Shown here: piece by piece, positions 16,101 to 25,182 of the stretch
Numbering within the stretch: the stretch's first letter is position 1
How the letters are laid out: each line of letters starts with the position of its first letter
Origin: Balneola sp.
GTDB lineage: Bacteria > Bacteroidota > Rhodothermia > Balneolales > Balneolaceae
Assembly: GCA_017643645.1 (NCBI GenBank)
Contig: JAEPNB010000004.1
Span: 62,001 to 126,000 of the forward strand
DNA: 64,000 bases
Direction: 5' to 3'
Position numbers and translations under genes: made by a program
Notes under the pieces: model-generated
Database searches by the model: none
The model's input: the letters and a program-made list of their open reading frames with translations, nothing else
What the model was told of the DNA's origin: nothing

Positions 16101-17192
16101 ATGAAGTTTCTTTTAGCGGTATCATTTTCTTTTTTATTTATGACTACACTTTGCTTCGGTCAGTCAATTTATACCTATTCCCCTCCTGCTGAGTTGGAAG
16201 ACGGATGGCATACTGCTGATATGAGAGCTTTGGATGTAGACACTACACTTATTTACAGGTTATTCAGTCAGGTAGTAACCGGAGGAAATAAACTGCACAG
16301 TGCTTTATTGGTTAAGAATGATCAGCTAATTATTGAGGAATACTTTAACGATCATTCGGTAAACAAACAGCACGACATGCGATCTGTGACCAAGAGCATC
16401 CGTTCCATTCTGTTGGGAATTGCCATCGATAAGGGATTCATTGAAAGTGTTAATGATCCAATATCTAAGTATTTAAAGAGTCATAGCCCCAAAAAGAATT
16501 TAGACAGCAGAAAAGTAGAAATTACTATCAAGCATTTATTGACAATGACCGGCGGTTGGGATTGTAATGACTGGGACAAAAAATCGGAAGGACAGGAAGA
16601 TAAAGTATATCGCAAAAAAGACTGGGTACAGTTTACTCTTGATCTGCCGATGATCAATGATCCGGGAAAAGTGTCTGCCTATTGTTCGATGGGAGCGATT
16701 TTGGTGGCGGAGATCATCAGTCAATCTTCGGGAATGGAGATTGATGATTTTGCTAATGCTTATCTTTTTAAACCACTTGGTATCGAAAATGTAAGCTGGG
16801 GACATACTTCAAAAAAGAAAGTCATTTCATCGGGCAAAAGATTGTATATAACTTCCAGAGATCTGGCCAAAATCGGATTACTTATGCTGAATAATGGAAG
16901 ATGGAATAACGAACAGATCGTATCCGAAGACTGGGTTAGAGAATCCACTTCCTCAGCAACAAAGATAACCGGAATGGATTATGGATATTTCTGGTGGAAT
17001 ATTCCGTTCAACGTAAATGGAAAAGTCATAAACTCAGTAACCGCCACAGGAAATGGAGGTCAATACATTATGATTCTCCCGGAGTTTGATTTGGTTGCCG
17101 TGTTTACAGGAGGAGCTTACAATTCTCAGGAAGACAAACTACCCTTTGCAATAATGGATAAGGTTTTTCTTTCTACTTTTGCGGATAAATAG
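16101..17192 (+). CDS. Secreted serine hydrolase, beta-lactamase-related
   Basis: A 363-residue protein with a Sec signal peptide (MKFLLAV... to CFGQ). The S-x-x-K motif is RSVTKSIRSI near residue 97, the tyrosine motif YCSMGAILV near 193, and a late GNGGQYIMILPEFD takes the place of the HTG/KTG motif. It belongs to the same S12 superfamily as the gene at 14256 but a different branch (the shorter, 6-aminohexanoate-hydrolase/esterase-like type). No lipobox follows, so it is periplasmic or secreted. Substrate unknown. Confidence 0.86.
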   Translation: MKFLLAVSFSFLFMTTLCFGQSIYTYSPPAELEDGWHTADMRALDVDTTLIYRLFSQVVTGGNKLHSALLVKNDQLIIEEYFNDHSVNKQHDMRSVTKSIRSILLGIAIDKGFIESVNDPISKYLKSHSPKKNLDSRKVEITIKHLLTMTGGWDCNDWDKKSEGQEDKVYRKKDWVQFTLDLPMINDPGKVSAYCSMGAILVAEIISQSSGMEIDDFANAYLFKPLGIENVSWGHTSKKKVISSGKRLYITSRDLAKIGLLMLNNGRWNNEQIVSEDWVRESTSSATKITGMDYGYFWWNIPFNVNGKVINSVTATGNGGQYIMILPEFDLVAVFTGGAYNSQEDKLPFAIMDKVFLSTFADK

Positions 17193-17220
17193 TTTATCAT
17201 AGACTTGTGAGTTGAACTTA

Positions 17221-17264
17221 GATTTCTCTGTCATCAGCCCGGACTGGTTCAACTTGAAATGACA
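17221..17264 (-). repeat. Dispersed TGTCATTTC repeat, copy 1
   Basis: Read on the minus strand it gives TGTCATTTCAAGTTGAACC...GATGACAGAGAAATCT, which matches 49372-49420 on the plus strand (TGTCATTTCGAGTTGAATCC...GATGACCGAGAAATCT). Both can fold around TGTCAT/ATGACA ends. Confidence 0.7.
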
Positions 17265-17388
17265 AGACTCAATATTGAGGAATTTTCCAGATTTAGGTTT
17301 TTTTAAACTACTTCACTAAACCAAAAGGAATTTCAAACCTGCAATAGGTTCTGAATTTAAGAGAATTATCTAAGAAGCAAACAGAAAG

Positions 17389-18066
17389 CTAATAAACCCG
17401 ATAAAGCCAGGTTTCTATAATTCCTCGGCCGTCATCTAAAGCAATTGATAGTAACTGTTTCTTCTCTTTTACTTTAAAATTGAACGGGGACTCCAATATT
17501 CTTAAACCACTTTTCTTTTTTAGCCTTATTCCCTGTCCTGAGATGATATCTGTGTTTGGTTCAAAATCTCCTTCTGGAATATGTTCTGTGAGAATAACGT
17601 ATTTATAGTCTTTCAATTTTTGAACCACTCTCTTTACCTCTGCATTCGATAAGTGCTGAAGAACTTGTCTTAGTATTACACAATCAGCAGCAGGTAGGTC
17701 ATCATTGGCGATATTCAAACACCGGAATTGCAAATGATCGGCTTTGAACATATTCTTATTTCTATCGATCAATTCAGGTACAATATCTACAGCGATGTAT
17801 TTCTTTGAGTGCTGTACCAATTCTTTTCCCACATTGAAATCTCCGCATCCCAAGTCACAAACCGCTAGTAAGTTATCAAAAGAAGACAAAAATGATTTTA
17901 CAACATTGATATACGGATCTACTAACTCAGAAAGATGTGAGCCATCCCCTGAATAAAATTCGTCGTTCTCTCCTCCCCAAAGGTTCATTTCATAGACCTG
18001 CTTCATTGCCGCTCTGGTAGGCCATGGAATTTTAGTCCTTTTAGTTCTGTCTTTTTTATCATTCAT
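17389..18066 (-). CDS. Class I SAM-dependent methyltransferase
   Basis: A 225-residue cytosolic protein. Motif I, CDLGCGDFNVGKEL near residue 70, binds S-adenosylmethionine; the acidic end of the second strand is YIAVDIVPELIDRNK near 92; and ADCVILRQVLQHLSN near 127 matches the post-II/motif IV region. The N-terminal 50 residues (RAAMKQVYEMNLWGG) are conserved-looking and may shape the substrate pocket. The methyl acceptor is unknown. It is monocistronic, preceded by about 100 bases shared with the divergent DinB-like gene. Confidence 0.8.
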   Translation of the reverse strand: MNDKKDRTKRTKIPWPTRAAMKQVYEMNLWGGENDEFYSGDGSHLSELVDPYINVVKSFLSSFDNLLAVCDLGCGDFNVGKELVQHSKKYIAVDIVPELIDRNKNMFKADHLQFRCLNIANDDLPAADCVILRQVLQHLSNAEVKRVVQKLKDYKYVILTEHIPEGDFEPNTDIISGQGIRLKKKSGLRILESPFNFKVKEKKQLLSIALDDGRGIIETWLYRVY

Positions 18067-18167
18067 AAAACCAACGATCGATCTTCGAACTCACGATTGA
18101 CTCTGAGCAAGTATTTATTCAATTTGGAATAATCTTCATTCAGTCGCATCAAAATTATGAGTTAAAT

Positions 18168-18725
18168 ATGGTATCAGAATATATTGAAAGTATTAAAAAG
18201 GAGTTAGAGTATTATAAAACTGCAGGCGAAAAGACTTTTGCTCAACTTGATGAACATGATCTTTTTTGGCAATACAACGAAGAATCTAATTCTATAGGGA
18301 TCATCGTAAATCATCTTTGTGGTAATATGATTTCCCGTTGGACTGACTTTTTAACCTCTGACGGAGAAAAAGAATGGAGAAATCGCGACTTAGAATTTGA
18401 GCCGGTTATTAAAACAAAGGAAGAGCTACTTTCAAAATGGAATGCAGGTTGGGAATGCCTGTTTAATGCACTTAGCTTAATAAATGAAGAAAATTTTGAA
18501 ATTAAAGTTTACATCCGAAATCAGGAACATTCAATTATGCAAGCTGTAAACAGGCAGCTTGCGCACTATTCAAGCCACATTGGCCAAATTGCATATATAG
18601 GTCGAATGATCAAAGGGAAAAACTGGAGCAGTCTTTCAATTCCCATAGGAAAGTCAAAGGAATTCAATAAAGAAAAATTCAGCAAGGGAAAGCATGGTGG
18701 TCATTTTTCAGATAATTTGAAATAA
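18168..18725 (+). CDS. DUF1572/DinB-like four-helix protein
   Basis: A 185-residue protein with the DinB-superfamily metal site: an early His in IVNHLCGNMISRW near residue 48 and a late pair in LAHYSSHIGQIAYIGRM near 127-131. The length and the IVNHL...R and HYSxHIGQI patterns fit the DUF1572 group. Related bacillithiol/mycothiol-dependent enzymes act on electrophiles, but the function here is unknown. It is divergent from the methyltransferase gene. Confidence 0.8.
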   Translation: MVSEYIESIKKELEYYKTAGEKTFAQLDEHDLFWQYNEESNSIGIIVNHLCGNMISRWTDFLTSDGEKEWRNRDLEFEPVIKTKEELLSKWNAGWECLFNALSLINEENFEIKVYIRNQEHSIMQAVNRQLAHYSSHIGQIAYIGRMIKGKNWSSLSIPIGKSKEFNKEKFSKGKHGGHFSDNLK

Positions 18726-18813
18726 GATCAGGAAATCTCTTATTTACTTTTATCCGAGTAGAGATTAAAACTACGGATTGTTACATGATTACTAAAATGA
18801 GCGGACTATATAA

Positions 18814-19281
18814 CTAAGACCGTTCATAAACCAAAAAAGTCAGGTCATCGGTTTCACGGCGATCGGTTTCGATCCAGGTTTTGCCGATATCATCACGATA
18901 TTCAGGAAAGTAAGTATCCCCATCGTATTCTTTATTTACCTGTGTTACGATCATTTTATCGGCCATAGGTAGCGCATCTCTGTATAAGACTCCACCACCT
19001 ATGATGAATATTTCTTCTTCATCCAATTCATCCAGTGCAATTTGCAAGGAAGTATATGTATCAACATTATCGTAGGTTTTGGTTCTGGACAGAACGATGT
19101 TTTTTCTACCGGGAAGTGGGATCTCATTCAGTTCTTCAAACACGCCTCTTCCCATGATCATTGTTCCGCCCAAGGTGGTTTGTTTGAAGTGCTTCAGGTC
19201 TTCAGGATAGCGCCATGGTAGTCCACCTTCTTTCCCAATTACCAAATTTGGGTCATGGGCTACAACAATGGTCAAAGTCAT
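18814..19281 (-). CDS. folA: Dihydrofolate reductase
   Basis: A 155-residue enzyme that regenerates tetrahydrofolate with NADPH. Conserved pieces are the N-terminal IVVAHDPNLVIG, the LPWRYPEDLKHFK helix with the active-site acid, TMIMGRGVFEEL near 40, the NADPH-binding FIIGGGVLYRDALP near 94, and the C-terminal strand FLVYER. The start overlaps the thyA stop by 4 bases, giving coupled synthesis with the enzyme whose dihydrofolate product it recycles. Confidence 0.95.
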   Translation of the reverse strand: MTLTIVVAHDPNLVIGKEGGLPWRYPEDLKHFKQTTLGGTMIMGRGVFEELNEIPLPGRKNIVLSRTKTYDNVDTYTSLQIALDELDEEEIFIIGGGVLYRDALPMADKMIVTQVNKEYDGDTYFPEYRDDIGKTWIETDRRETDDLTFLVYERS

Positions 19282-20126
19282 ACTGCAACCTCAAATTTGA
19301 TCACAGGATCAGGGTCGTAGTTATGAAGTTTAAAATCATCAAAAGTCAGCTCGTCAACCGGTTTTTTGGCAATTTCCAAAGTTGGCAATTCACGAGGTTC
19401 TCTTTTAAGCTGTTCTTTCAGACCATCCACATGATTTACGTAGATGTGAGCGTCCACAATAGTATGAGCGAATGTACCGGGTTCTAAACCAACTTCCTGA
19501 GCTATTGCCATCGTTAAAGCTGAGTAACAAGCCAGATTAAATGGAATTCCCAAAGCAATGTCACCCGAACGTTGAGTAAGGTGGCAGTTCAGTTTTCCAT
19601 TACTCACATTAAAAATATACATGATATGACACGGGGGAAGTGCCATTTCTCCCAACAAACCCGGATGCCAGGTACTTACCACAATTCTTCGGCTGTTCGG
19701 ATTAGTTTTGAGCATATCGATAGCACGTTGAACCTGATCAAATTCTTTACGAACCCATGTTTCACTTTCAACAGCACCTCCGGTTCCTTCCAGATTTACA
19801 TTTTCTTTTTCCAGATAAGGGAATCGTCTCCAAAGCACAGGGTATATCGGACCAACGTGCCCGTCTTCATCTGCCCATGCATCCCAGATATGGCAATCGT
19901 TTTCATCGCGTAGCCAACGAATGTGATCTTCTCCGCGTAAATACCAAAGCAATTCCAGAATAACAGAGCGGAAAAATACTTTTTTAGTAGTCAATAAAGG
20001 AAATCCTTCTGAGAGATCTACTTTATAGAATTCCGCAAAATTTGATATGGTATCGGTACCTGTTCTGTTTTCTTTTCGTACGCCGTTTTCAAGAACGTTT
20101 TTTACAAGATCCAGATATGCTTTCAT
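19278..20126 (-). CDS. thyA: Thymidylate synthase
   Basis: A 282-residue ThyA converting dUMP and methylene-tetrahydrofolate to dTMP and dihydrofolate. Catalytic Cys lies in LPPCHIMYIF near residue 165; RSGDIALGIPFNLACYS near 187 binds dUMP and folate, and HIYVNHVDGLKEQL near 227 is the usual next block. It is slightly longer than E. coli ThyA (264) because of an insertion near residue 95-115. It is the upstream gene of thyA-folA and begins 15 bases after the end of mgtE. Confidence 0.96.
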   Translation of the reverse strand: MKAYLDLVKNVLENGVRKENRTGTDTISNFAEFYKVDLSEGFPLLTTKKVFFRSVILELLWYLRGEDHIRWLRDENDCHIWDAWADEDGHVGPIYPVLWRRFPYLEKENVNLEGTGGAVESETWVRKEFDQVQRAIDMLKTNPNSRRIVVSTWHPGLLGEMALPPCHIMYIFNVSNGKLNCHLTQRSGDIALGIPFNLACYSALTMAIAQEVGLEPGTFAHTIVDAHIYVNHVDGLKEQLKREPRELPTLEIAKKPVDELTFDDFKLHNYDPDPVIKFEVAV

Positions 20127-20141
20127 TGATTGATATAACGA

Positions 20142-21524
20142 TTAGAGTAAAATTCCACTGAGTAAAAATACAGCAATGCTAAAATAAATAATGATTCCGC
20201 TTACATCCACTATTGTTGCAACAAAAGGTGCTGATGAAACAGCCGGATCGAGTCCGACTTTAGATAATATAAAAGGAAGCATCGCTCCTATCACATTTCC
20301 AAATACAACGATGAGTAATAAACTGGATGCAACAACACTGGCCTTAAGAACCAGTTCCATATTCATCGGATCGCCATCAATTAAACCCCAGACGATCAAA
20401 GTAGCAAACCCTAAAACTCCAAGTATAGTGCCTAACATCAGGCCTGAACTTCCTTCTTTTTTAAGAACCATTTTCCACCCGTCTGATTTAATATCGTCCG
20501 TTGCCAGTGCACGAATGATCAGTGTTGCAGCCTGTGAACCGGAATTCCCACCACTTGCGATTAATAATGGCACAAAGTAAGATAGCAACACAATTTTTTG
20601 GAGCACTTCTTCATAGCCACTCATGGTTAGTGCTGTCAAAATCTGCCCGACAAAAAGAACGATCAACCAAGTGATTCTTTTCTTCACAAGTTTACCAACA
20701 CTAGTCTGAGAATAGTAATCATCCAGTGCGTCCATACCCGCCATTTTCTGCATATCCTCGGTTGCTTCTTCCTCAGCAACATCGATCACGTCATCTACAG
20801 TAACAATACCAACCAAAATCCCATCCGTATCAACAACCGGAAGAGCCGCTCTGTCATACTTTGCGAACATTTTTACCGCTTCTTCCTGATCTTCATAAGC
20901 CATTAAGGTTTCGAATGATCTGTCCATCAATGTTTCGATAGTCTCTTCAGGGTCGGCAAGTATCAATTCTGTTAACCGTAAATCATCGATCAGATATTCC
21001 TTGTCATCAACTACATAAATACGGTTTAAGGTCTCTGCTACTTCTGCATATTTACGGATGTGTTTCATGCTCCGCTCAATGGTCCAGTCTGTCTTTACAC
21101 GAACGTATCTTGGTGTCATCAAACGTCCAACACTCTCCTCCGGATAACCGAGCAACTTCTTGACTTGCTTCTGGTCTTCCAGATTCATCGAGTTCATCAC
21201 ACGTTGAGTAAGATGACCCGGCAATTCTTCCATCAGAGACACTTGCTCATCAGGCTCCAGATTTACCATTACATCGCTCAACTGTTGGCGGTTAAAGAGT
21301 TCAAGTAACTCTACTCCTTTACCTGATGGGAGCGCAGAAAAAACGTCTGCTGCCAAAGGCTTTTTGAGGAGTCTGAAAATAACTACCGCTACATCCCCTT
21401 CAAGTTCTACCAAAAGGTCGGCTATATCAGCTGCCGGAACATCAGCCAGAACGTCTTTGAGAGCCACCCAGTCTTTTGCCTGGATAAGTTCTTCGAATTC
21501 CGGTTTTATGAGCTGCACAAGCAT
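20142..21524 (-). CDS. mgtE: MgtE-type magnesium transporter
   Basis: A 460-residue inner-membrane Mg2+ channel. It has an N-terminal superhelical MgtE_N domain of Leu-rich repeats (1-130), two CBS domains (about 130-255) that sense cytosolic Mg2+, a connecting helix, then five membrane helices from about residue 285 with the conserved ASGGNSGSQAATLIIRALA ion-pathway segment near 340 and the VGLDPAVSSAPFVATIVDVSG segment near 425. Control by Mg2+ binding to the N and CBS domains is known for the family. I saw no M-box riboswitch in the 155 bases upstream. Confidence 0.95.
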   Translation of the reverse strand: MLVQLIKPEFEELIQAKDWVALKDVLADVPAADIADLLVELEGDVAVVIFRLLKKPLAADVFSALPSGKGVELLELFNRQQLSDVMVNLEPDEQVSLMEELPGHLTQRVMNSMNLEDQKQVKKLLGYPEESVGRLMTPRYVRVKTDWTIERSMKHIRKYAEVAETLNRIYVVDDKEYLIDDLRLTELILADPEETIETLMDRSFETLMAYEDQEEAVKMFAKYDRAALPVVDTDGILVGIVTVDDVIDVAEEEATEDMQKMAGMDALDDYYSQTSVGKLVKKRITWLIVLFVGQILTALTMSGYEEVLQKIVLLSYFVPLLIASGGNSGSQAATLIIRALATDDIKSDGWKMVLKKEGSSGLMLGTILGVLGFATLIVWGLIDGDPMNMELVLKASVVASSLLLIVVFGNVIGAMLPFILSKVGLDPAVSSAPFVATIVDVSGIIIYFSIAVFLLSGILL

Positions 21525-21679
21525 AGTCAGAGGACTTAAAAAATGATTCTTTCAGCAGGCTAAGAATCGTATTAAATCGACCAAAAAACAAGTTTAGATA
21601 TTGATGATTTGTTGGTGATTTTTATTCAAGCTTACTTTTATTGTAGGGTGTTTGTTCGTATTAAAAAAATGAGCGTCTC

Positions 21680-22051
21680 TGTAGATGTCAGATAATTCAC
21701 ATACAAAAAATTATCGCACTTATAATCCTGACAATTTTAATCTGGTTCCGATGCTCTGCGTCGGAACCGAACCTTCCCGGCTACGAAGTAGTTCCTTTGC
21801 TCTCTGTACTTTTGTACCGACAAAAGTACCAAAAACTCCCGACAAGAATTATTGGCGCGAACTCCATTACATCGACTAATCATTACAAAAGGTCTACGTA
21901 CGTATGATGCATATTCACAAATCAGCCTGAATGTAATGATTGCTCCTTCGGAGCCGTCGATTTCATTACGTTCTTGGCTCGCCAATAATTCTAAAGGTCG
22001 GTGTAGTTGGAAGCTTTTTCTGAAACCGTAGTGAATTATCTAATTTCTACA
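21680..22051 (-). mobile_element. Non-coding terminal-inverted-repeat element, copy 1
   Basis: The 560-base gap between mgtE and rnc is mostly this element. Terminal inverted repeats are 21681-21700 and 22031-22050 (17 of 20 bases match; consensus GTAGAnnTnAGATAATTCAC, preceded by T). Inside is a 146-bp imperfect palindrome, 21846-21991, whose arms begin GAATTATTGGCG. Next to it are a perfect 10-bp-stem hairpin (21806-21829, GTACTTTTGT/ACAAAAGTAC) and a REP-type hairpin (21744-21768, GGTTCCGA/TCGGAACC). The same element lies inverted at 52940-53479. Open frames inside it (for example minus strand 21985-21737) arise only because the repeat is conserved, not because it codes. No transposase is present, so it would need a helper. 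Confidence 0.75.
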
Positions 22052-22084
22052 AGGATGATCAAGTATTTGACTTTCGGTTAGAAC

Positions 22085-22831
22085 CTACCGAACACCCAAA
22101 GTTTTAAGAGCAATTTTTGCAGCTTCCTGCTCCGCACTTTTTTTACTTCTTCCCTGCCCGGTACCCAGTTCTTTGTTATCAACTAAAACCTTGATCTCAA
22201 ATATTTTATCATGACCAGGTCCGGATTCCGATACTACTTTATAACTTGGCAAACTCATTTTTTCGGCTTGAGTAAACTCCAGAAGTGCACTTTTAAAATT
22301 ATCTACCTGATTTACCAGTTTTTTGAAATCTACCTGTTTCTCAAATACTTCGGAAACAAACTTGAAAGCATACGCATATCCTTTTGTTATATAAACTGCT
22401 GCTATGATAGATTCAAAAACATCTGCTAAAATGCTCTTTGAAATACTTACCTGATCTGACCTCTCTCCCAGTTCAAGTAGATCTTCGATTCCCAACTTTA
22501 TTGAAAATTTAGCTAAGGTCTCTCCTTTCACAAGCTTTGCTCTGCTTTTGGTTAAAAACCCTTCATTAGCAGTGGGAAATTTTTCAAAGAGAACTTCTGC
22601 AGCAATTAAATCAAGGACTGCATCACCAAGAAATTCCAACCTTTCGTAGGAATCGTGGGTTGAATATTGGTCGTTGGCAAGTGTAGACCGGTGTCGAAGT
22701 GCTTTCAAAAAAAGAGAAGGATCATCGATTTCAAAACCAATGATCCTTTCCAATTGTAATAACCGTTCGTTTTTAACCTGATCTTTTGATAGATCTTTTT
22801 TCTTAAATAAAGACCTTAACCAGGTTGGCAT
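22085..22831 (-). CDS. rnc: Ribonuclease III
   Basis: A 248-residue double-strand-specific endoribonuclease that processes rRNA and structured mRNAs. The signature RLEFLGDAVLDLIAAE lies near residue 64 with the catalytic Glu and Asp; the second metal site is LADVFESIIAAVY near 136. A C-terminal dsRNA-binding domain (about 180-248) ends with GQGRSKKSAEQEAAKIAL. The first 25 residues are a basic extension beyond the E. coli start. It closes the plsX-fab block, 6 bases after fabF, a known arrangement. Confidence 0.95.
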   Translation of the reverse strand: MPTWLRSLFKKKDLSKDQVKNERLLQLERIIGFEIDDPSLFLKALRHRSTLANDQYSTHDSYERLEFLGDAVLDLIAAEVLFEKFPTANEGFLTKSRAKLVKGETLAKFSIKLGIEDLLELGERSDQVSISKSILADVFESIIAAVYITKGYAYAFKFVSEVFEKQVDFKKLVNQVDNFKSALLEFTQAEKMSLPSYKVVSESGPGHDKIFEIKVLVDNKELGTGQGRSKKSAEQEAAKIALKTLGVR

Positions 22832-22837
22832 AAACTA

Positions 22838-24082
22838 TTATTCTTCAAATTTTTTGAATACTAACGAAGTGTTATGTCCACCAAACCCGAAAGCATTGTT
22901 AACTGCATACTTTACATCTCTGGCAACAGCTTCATTTGCAGTATAATTAAGATCACATTTAGGATCCTGATCAATCAAATTAATTGTTGGCGGAACCAAA
23001 CTGTGATAGATAGCAAGCAAGGAAGCAACTGATTCGATAGCTCCAGCCGCACCTAAAGTGTGTCCGGTCATAGACTTAGTGGAATTCAAGTTGATCTTTT
23101 TAGCATGATCACCGAAAACTTTCTTAATAGAATTTGTTTCAGCGATATCACCAAGAGGAGTTGAAGTTCCGTGCATGTTAATATGATCGACATCTTCCGG
23201 CTTAATTCCAGCAGCTTCCAGCGCGTTATTCATAGCTAACTGAACTCCACCACCATCAGGATCCGGAGCAGTAATATGATATGCATCAGCAGAATATCCG
23301 TAACCTACGATCTCGCCATATATTCTGGCTCCACGTTTTTTGGCCATTTCATATTCTTCCAGAAAGAAAATTCCGGCTCCTTCCCCCAGTACAAAACCAT
23401 CGCGGTTAACATCGAATGGTCTGGAAGCAGTGGCAGGATCATCATTTCTGGTAGACATAGCTTTCATAGAATTAAATCCTGAAATACCAATCTGTGTAAC
23501 CGGGGCTTCAGAACCACCTGTTACTGCCATATCTGACTGTCCATACCGAATTGCATCATATGCCGCACCAATATTGTTAGATCCGGTAGCACACGCAGAG
23601 ACAACACTGTAGTTTGGTCCCCTGAACCCGTACTTAATAGAGATCTGTCCCGGAACTAAATCCGGAATAAGCATTGGAATAAAAAAGGGAGATACACCAC
23701 GTGCACCTCTATTGTGGAACTCAATTGATTGATCGTAGAATGTCTTCATACCACCAATTCCGGTTCCTACAATAACAGCAACCCGATCTTTATCAATTGA
23801 TTCAAGATCGATACTACTGTCTTTAATAGCCTCTTCAGAAGCTACCAATGCATATTGGGCAACATTATCCAGCCTGCGCGCTTCTTTTCTATCGAAATAG
23901 TCGGAAGATTCGTACTCTGGTATTGTTGCAGCAAATTTTGTTGGAAATCCTTCAGTATCAAAGTGCTCAATAGTTCTTGCACCACTTTTACCTGAGATCA
24001 ACCCATTCCAGAAATCAGGAGCACTCTTACCAATTGGGGTAAGAGCGCCAATTCCTGTTACAACGACTCTACGTGTTGTCAT
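22838..24082 (-). CDS. fabF: Beta-ketoacyl-ACP synthase II
   Basis: A 414-residue KAS II that condenses malonyl-ACP with growing acyl-ACP. The catalytic triad is visible: Cys in VVSACATGSNN near residue 165, His in NMHGTSTPLGD near 305, and His in SMTGHTLGAAG near 341. The C-terminal NNAFGFGGHN loop is intact. It lies 17 bases downstream of acpP, its carrier substrate, in the fab operon. Confidence 0.96.
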   Translation of the reverse strand: MTTRRVVVTGIGALTPIGKSAPDFWNGLISGKSGARTIEHFDTEGFPTKFAATIPEYESSDYFDRKEARRLDNVAQYALVASEEAIKDSSIDLESIDKDRVAVIVGTGIGGMKTFYDQSIEFHNRGARGVSPFFIPMLIPDLVPGQISIKYGFRGPNYSVVSACATGSNNIGAAYDAIRYGQSDMAVTGGSEAPVTQIGISGFNSMKAMSTRNDDPATASRPFDVNRDGFVLGEGAGIFFLEEYEMAKKRGARIYGEIVGYGYSADAYHITAPDPDGGGVQLAMNNALEAAGIKPEDVDHINMHGTSTPLGDIAETNSIKKVFGDHAKKINLNSTKSMTGHTLGAAGAIESVASLLAIYHSLVPPTINLIDQDPKCDLNYTANEAVARDVKYAVNNAFGFGGHNTSLVFKKFEE

Positions 24083-24099
24083 AAATTAAATAAAGTTTT

Positions 24100-24339
24100 T
24101 TAAGATAGTTTACCCGAAAGGTAGCTTACTGCATCACCAACTGTTGCAATGTTTTCAGCATCTTCATCAGGAATACTGAGATCGAATTCTTTTTCGAATT
24201 CCATAATTAACTCAACAGTATCTAGTGAGTCAGCTCCAAGATCATTTGTGAAGTTTGCATCTGAAACAACTTCTGATTCATCAACACCAAGTTTATCGAT
24301 GATAATGTCTTTTACTTTTGATTCTACATCTTGTGACAT
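24100..24339 (-). CDS. acpP: Acyl carrier protein
   Basis: A 79-residue, very acidic ACP. The 4'-phosphopantetheine attachment site is the serine of [11 protein letters not shown] near residue 37. It shuttles acyl intermediates among the Fab enzymes encoded around it. The 83-base gap upstream of it (24340-24422) is the largest within this gene run and could hold an extra promoter, since ACP is needed in large amounts. Confidence 0.97.
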   Translation of the reverse strand: MSQDVESKVKDIIIDKLGVDESEVVSDANFTNDLGADSLDTVELIMEFEKEFDLSIPDEDAENIATVGDAVSYLSGKLS

Positions 24340-24422
24340 ATTGTGTCCTTTAAGGTTATTTAGTAGTTAAGTTTTACTATAATAAATTAAACATAAAAAT
24401 TCATTCAAGCACTAGCAATAAG

Positions 24423-25172
24423 CTACATTGCCATTCCGCCATCCACACGGATAGTTTCGCCGGTAATATAAGCACTCATATCTGATGCTAAAAATACAAC
24501 TGCATCAGCAACTTCAGTGGCTTCTCCTGCTCTTCCAAGAGGGGTTTCAGCCTTAATTCCTTCTAAAACTTTTTCATCCAATTGATCAGTCATATCGGTT
24601 AGAATGTATCCCGGAGCAATTACGTTCGCTCTTATATTTCGAGATGCAAGTTCTTTAGCATAAGACTTTGTAAAGCCAATAATACCTGCTTTTGAAGCAG
24701 AATAGTTGGTTTGGCCACCGTTTCCTGAAATTCCAACCACCGAACTGATATTAATGATTGAACCGCCTCTATTCTTCATCATTGGTCTGGCTGAAGCTTT
24801 AGAGTAGTTAAATACGCTCTTCAAATTTGTGGTGATCACATCATCCCACTGTTCTTCACTCATTCTGAGTATCAAATTATCTTTTGTAATACCCGCATTG
24901 TTAACAAGTACATCAATCTTACCGAATTCTTCAGTTATAGCCTTAATAACACCTTCAGCCTGCGTATAGTCCACAGCATCAGCCTGAAAAGCTAAGCCTT
25001 TTTGTCCTAAAGCTTCAATCTCTTTAACAACTTCATTGGCAGCATCAGCTGAACGAGCGTAAGTAATGGCTACGTCAGCACCAAATTCTGCGAGTCTGAT
25101 TGCAATCGATCTTCCGATTCCGCGACTTCCTCCTGTTACTAAACAGCTTTTTCCTTCTAAAGATAAACCCAT
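24423..25172 (-). CDS. fabG: 3-oxoacyl-ACP reductase
   Basis: A 249-residue short-chain dehydrogenase that reduces beta-ketoacyl-ACP with NADPH. It has the cofactor glycine motif TGGSRGIGRSIA near residue 13, NNAG near 90, catalytic Ser in INISSVVG near 140 and YSASKAG with Tyr and Lys near 153-157. I take the ATG at 25172, not the upstream in-frame ATG at 25286: the longer form would overlap fabD by about 100 bases and add 38 residues found in no FabG. The gap to fabD is then 10 bases. Confidence 0.95.
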   Translation of the reverse strand: MGLSLEGKSCLVTGGSRGIGRSIAIRLAEFGADVAITYARSADAANEVVKEIEALGQKGLAFQADAVDYTQAEGVIKAITEEFGKIDVLVNNAGITKDNLILRMSEEQWDDVITTNLKSVFNYSKASARPMMKNRGGSIINISSVVGISGNGGQTNYSASKAGIIGFTKSYAKELASRNIRANVIAPGYILTDMTDQLDEKVLEGIKAETPLGRAGEATEVADAVVFLASDMSAYITGETIRVDGGMAM

Positions 25173-25182
25173 AATTATTTTG

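Noticed and set aside
21525-21679. M-box magnesium riboswitch before mgtE
   Set aside because: The leader is short, AT-rich and shows none of the conserved stems I could recognise.
21737-21985. An apparent 82-residue protein, near-identical in part to a frame at 53034-53249
   Set aside because: The similarity comes from the shared palindromic non-coding element; the frames diverge at element edges and have no start signals or family resemblance.
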